Shown one piece after another: positions 13,115 through 15,087 of a DNA stretch of 15,087 nt (its first letter is position 1; each line of letters opens with the position of its first letter). The notes under the pieces were generated by a model. That model was given only the letters and a program-made list of their open reading frames with translations. It ran no database searches and was not told the origin of the DNA. The stretch comes from an uncultured Collinsella sp. (lineage in GTDB: Bacteria > Actinomycetota > Coriobacteriia > Coriobacteriales > Coriobacteriaceae). The translations under genes and the position numbers were made by a program. The stretch is taken from contig UQXC01000050.1 in NCBI GenBank assembly GCA_900544995.1, forward strand, positions 1 through 15,087, read 5' to 3'.

Positions 13115-14041
13115 TTACAGCTTGGCGATGGCGTCGTCCACGTGCGAGACGTAGATGTCGTCGACCGCGACGTTCTGTCCCAGACCCTGGAGCAGGCACG
13201 TCACTTCGAAGCCGGCGGCCACGAACTTCGCAGCCCAGCTGTCGGGGTCGGTCTCGTCTGCCATGTCGTTATTCGCGTGGTCGCCCGCGACCACCATGAA
13301 CGGCGCGAGCACGGCCTTCTTGTAGCCTGCGGCGCTCGCGGCGGCGATAACATCCTCGCAGGTCGGTTCAGCCTCGACGGTGCCGACGAAGAACTGCGTC
13401 AAGCCCTCGTTCTTAAACACTTCCTGCATCTTGGCATAGTCGGCGTTGGAATCGGCTTCGGTGCCGTGGCCCATGAGGCACAGCGCCGTCTTGCCGTCGT
13501 CGAAGGACGCCATGTTCTCCTTTATGGCTGCGGCCACCTTCTTGTAGTCGTCGTCGGAGGTGAGCAGCGGGTCGCCGAGCGAGATTTTGTCGAACTTGTC
13601 GGCGTACTTGTCGAGCTCGTCTTTCACGTCGGTGTATTCCAGGCCACCCATGAGATGCGTCGGCTGCACGACGATTTCCTTCACGCCGTCTTTCACGCAG
13701 CGGTCGAGCGCCTCGGTCATGTTGTCGATCGTGATGCCGTCGCGCTTCTTCAGCTTGTCGATGATGATCTGCGCGGTGAAGGCGCGGCGGATGTCGTAGT
13801 CCTGCCAGTACTTCTCGCGGATAGCGTCTTCGATGGCGCCGATGGTGATGTGGCGTGAGTCGTTGTAGCTCGTGCCGAAGCTCGTGACGAGGATGACCGG
13901 CTTCACGGCCTTCTCCTTTTCACTCGATTTTTCGGAACTTGCGGAGGTGTTGGAGCAGCCCGCGAGCGCGACTCCGGCGAGCGCGACGGCTCCGGTTGCT
14001 GCGGCGCTCATGAAGCCGCGGCGTGACATCTGGTCGGACAT
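13115..14041 (-). CDS. cbiK: Exported CbiK-type chelatase lipoprotein (sirohydrochlorin cobaltochelatase family)
   Basis: CbiK normally inserts cobalt into sirohydrochlorin in the anaerobic cobalamin pathway. Here the 308-residue protein begins with a twin-arginine signal, SRRGFMS at 6-12, a hydrophobic stretch and the lipobox LAGC with Cys29, so it should be exported folded and anchored outside. The chelatase domain spans about 47-308: PVILVTSFGTSYNDSR, VVQPTHLMGG, LMGHGTEA, FVGTVEAEP and VVAGDHANNDM. His192, Glu223 and His255 match the His-Glu-His metal site of CbiK by motif and by the 32-residue gap between the last two. The domain looks intact. AAAGGA before 14041 supports this start; an ATG at 14128 would bury the Tat signal. 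Periplasmic CbiK homologues are known in Desulfovibrio. It is first in a riboswitch-led operon. It could load metal, remove it, or act as a binding protein. Confidence 0.9.
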   Translation of the reverse strand: MSDQMSRRGFMSAAATGAVALAGVALAGCSNTSASSEKSSEKEKAVKPVILVTSFGTSYNDSRHITIGAIEDAIREKYWQDYDIRRAFTAQIIIDKLKKRDGITIDNMTEALDRCVKDGVKEIVVQPTHLMGGLEYTDVKDELDKYADKFDKISLGDPLLTSDDDYKKVAAAIKENMASFDDGKTALCLMGHGTEADSNADYAKMQEVFKNEGLTQFFVGTVEAEPTCEDVIAAASAAGYKKAVLAPFMVVAGDHANNDMADETDPDSWAAKFVAAGFEVTCLLQGLGQNVAVDDIYVSHVDDAIAKL

Positions 14042-14100
14042 GGTTTTTCCTTTCCTCGGTTTGCCGGTCCCCCGGCGACAGTTGCTTGTCGGCACAAGCG

Positions 14101-14156
14101 AAAGAAAAGCGCACCCCTCGGGGTTCACAAGGAGCTAACGCCACGGCGATGCCGTG
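14101..14156 (-). promoter_or_regulatory. Expression platform of the cobalamin riboswitch
   Basis: On the - strand a CACGGC-ATC-GCCGTG stem (14156-14142) is followed by ACCCC-GA-GGGGT (14124-14113) and then GCGCTTTTCTTT (14112-14101). The second stem with its U-rich tail looks like a short intrinsic terminator ahead of cbiK. The choice between this and an anti-terminator was not worked out. Confidence 0.5.
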
Positions 14157-14300
14157 AGGAAAAGGCGAAGCAGTCTGGCTTGGGGCGCGAGGCGGTTCGC
14201 CCGCGCGTCCTATACAGTAATGTCCCTTGCCCAGGATTCCCACCTGGTTCCCTCCGCAAGCCAGCGCGGGCTGTGCGGGCGCCGCGCCGGTCATTTCCTT
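14157..14300 (-). ncRNA. Cobalamin riboswitch aptamer
   Basis: The - strand carries the cobalamin (B12 box) core: GGGAACCAGGTGGGAATCC (14254-14236), then TTACTGT (14222-14216 region) and AAGCCAGA (14182-14175 region), in the order and spacing of the Rfam cobalamin class. The closing helix can form between AGGAAA near 14299-14294 and TTTCCT near 14162-14157. It lies between the promoter and cbiK. Such elements normally lower expression when adenosylcobalamin or another corrinoid is present, so the operon should be induced by B12 shortage. Confidence 0.9.
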
Positions 14301-14339
14301 TTATCCGATTGTCATATGCTCGTTGCCGAAACTTTTACT

Positions 14340-14368
14340 ATGATAGTGGGCGCTTGTGAACGTGTCAA
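14340..14368 (-). promoter_or_regulatory. Promoter of the cbiK transport operon
   Basis: On the - strand TTGACA (14368-14363), a perfect -35, is followed after exactly 17 nt by TATCAT (14345-14340). Transcription would start near 14333, about 33 nt before the riboswitch. It is the strongest promoter match in the window. Confidence 0.75.
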
Positions 14369-14397
14369 AGCCCAGGGCGGGCGGCATTGCGCCTCCT

Positions 14398-14440
14398 GCC
14401 TGCGTATTTGCGCCCATTGCTGCCGCAGGCGCCGTGTTTT
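14398..14440 (+). terminator. Possible attenuator hairpin in the cobM leader
   Basis: GCCTGCG (14398-14404) and CGCAGGC (14424-14430) form a 7-bp stem with a 19-nt loop. GCCGTGTTTT follows. The loop is long and the T run short, so it is a weak terminator or attenuator candidate about 60 nt before the cobM start. Confidence 0.3.
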
Positions 14441-14500
14441 GCCCGCTGCGCGAATGGCGGCGTAAACGGTTGCGATGAGAAACGGGAAGGGAAGGCTCGG

Positions 14501-15087
14501 ATGATTCATATCGTTGGCGCAGGCTCGGGCGCCGCCGACCTTATCACGCTGCGCGGGGCGCGCCTTCTGCGCGCGGCCGACGTGGTCGTTTGGGCGGGAA
14601 GCCTTGTGAACCCCGAGCTGCTCGCTGAGTGCAAGGAATCCTGCATCGTCTACGACAGCGCGCACATGACCTTGGAGGAAGTGCTCGACGTGATGTGCGC
14701 GGCAGATGCGCGGGGCGAGGAAGTGGTGCGCCTGCACACGGGCGACCCGTGCCTGTACGGCGCCATCCAGGAGCAGATGGACGCGCTCGACGCGCGCGGC
14801 GTGGACTACGAGGTGGTGCCCGGCGTGTCGAGCTTTTGCGGTGCCGCGGCGGCGCTTCGCCAGGAATACACGCTGCCGGGAATCAGCCAGTCGGTCGTGA
14901 TCACGCGGCTTTCCGGACGTACCCCCATGCCCGCGGGCGAGGGCATGCGCACCATGGCGGAAAGCGGCTCGACCATGGTCATCTTCCTGAGCTCGGGTAT
15001 GCTCGCCGAGCTTTCCGCCGAGCTTTTGGCCGCGGGCCGCAGCTCCGACGAGCCGGCGGCGCTCGTGTACAAGGCGACCTGGCCTGA
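14501..15087 (+). CDS. cobM: Cobalt-precorrin-4 C11-methyltransferase (partial, cut by window edge)
   Basis: An S-adenosylmethionine-dependent methyltransferase of cobalamin ring synthesis, called CobM in the aerobic and CbiF in the anaerobic naming. It methylates C11 of (cobalt-)precorrin-4. The 195 complete codons present cover about three quarters of the usual 250-260 residues. Motifs are VGAGSG at 5-10, DLITLRGARLL at 13-23, AGSLVNPELL at 32-41, HTGDPCLYGAI at 79-89, PGVSSF at 107-112, SGRTPMP at 138-144 and YKATWP at the edge. GAAGG (14491-14495) lies 5 nt before the ATG. The frame is open to the window end, with no stop. It is transcribed away from the cbiK operon and probably opens a cobalamin biosynthesis cluster to the right, most likely the anaerobic route given a CbiK homologue next door. 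Confidence 0.93.
   Translation, partial: MIHIVGAGSGAADLITLRGARLLRAADVVVWAGSLVNPELLAECKESCIVYDSAHMTLEEVLDVMCAADARGEEVVRLHTGDPCLYGAIQEQMDALDARGVDYEVVPGVSSFCGAAAALRQEYTLPGISQSVVITRLSGRTPMPAGEGMRTMAESGSTMVIFLSSGMLAELSAELLAAGRSSDEPAALVYKATWP

Larger units (their letters stand above)
14042..14500. other. Divergent intergenic region between cbiK and cobM
   Basis: This 459-nt gap has no gene. From left to right it holds the cbiK ribosome site, the expression platform, the aptamer and the - strand promoter, then a 130-nt + strand leader for cobM. That leader has one hairpin, GCCTGCG (14398-14404) with CGCAGGC (14424-14430), followed shortly by TGTTTT. I found no B12 box on the + strand and no convincing + strand promoter. 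Confidence 0.7.

Noticed and set aside
12776..13858. 360-codon + strand open frame across the small lipoprotein and cbiK
   Set aside because: It runs antisense through two genes with signal peptides and family motifs and crosses a 17-bp hairpin; not a believable gene.
14346..14500. Second cobalamin riboswitch serving cobM
   Set aside because: No GGGAA-GGTG-ATCC core or AAGCC element could be found on the + strand.
14629..15087. 152-codon + strand open frame near the right edge
   Set aside because: It is out of frame with the cobM gene starting at 14501, which shows every expected methyltransferase motif.

Overview
The window reads as a chromosomal segment from a high-GC, gut-type actinobacterium of the class Coriobacteriia; Collinsella or a close relative is my best guess. 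This rests on recognised protein sequences (PTS proteins, PfkB kinases, exported CbiK) and overall base composition, not on a database search. It falls into two parts with opposite gene orientation.

Positions 1-8520 are core genes, all on the + strand. They encode HPr (ptsH) and enzyme I (ptsI) of the phosphotransferase system, two adjacent but separately terminated PfkB-family sugar-phosphate kinases (1-phosphofructokinase-like), the CCA-adding tRNA nucleotidyltransferase, two identical tandem tRNA-Glu(CUC) genes, a flippase-like polytopic membrane protein (LPG_synthase_TM family) and a TetR-type regulator with a candidate palindromic operator. Good intrinsic terminators follow both kinases and the tRNA pair. 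The ptsH leader holds two mutually exclusive stems, one of which masks the Shine-Dalgarno sequence.

Positions 8521-8632 form a seam. A 30-codon, stop-bounded remnant of an IS3-family transposase lies on the - strand between the convergent TetR and ABC ATPase genes. It suggests old insertion or rearrangement where core and accessory DNA meet.

Positions 8633-14370 are a - strand operon driven by a near-consensus promoter (TTGACA-17-TATCAT) and a cobalamin riboswitch. In transcription order it encodes a CbiK-type chelatase with a Tat signal and lipobox (so exported and lipid-anchored), a small lipoprotein, a larger lipoprotein joining a similar beta-rich NEAT-like domain to a class III metal-chelate/corrinoid binding domain, a FecCD/BtuC-type permease, and a BtuD/FecE-type ATPase with a 120-140-residue C-terminal extension. 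A divergent cobM/cbiF gene, cut by the right edge, starts what is probably an anaerobic cobalamin biosynthesis cluster.

My inference is a B12-repressed, cell-surface tetrapyrrole or cobalt handling and import system. An extracytoplasmic CbiK would load or strip metal on a tetrapyrrole, one or two NEAT-like domains would relay it, and the ABC importer would deliver it to the cytoplasm. Direction of the reaction and the true cargo cannot be told from sequence. This operon is the most interesting part of the window.
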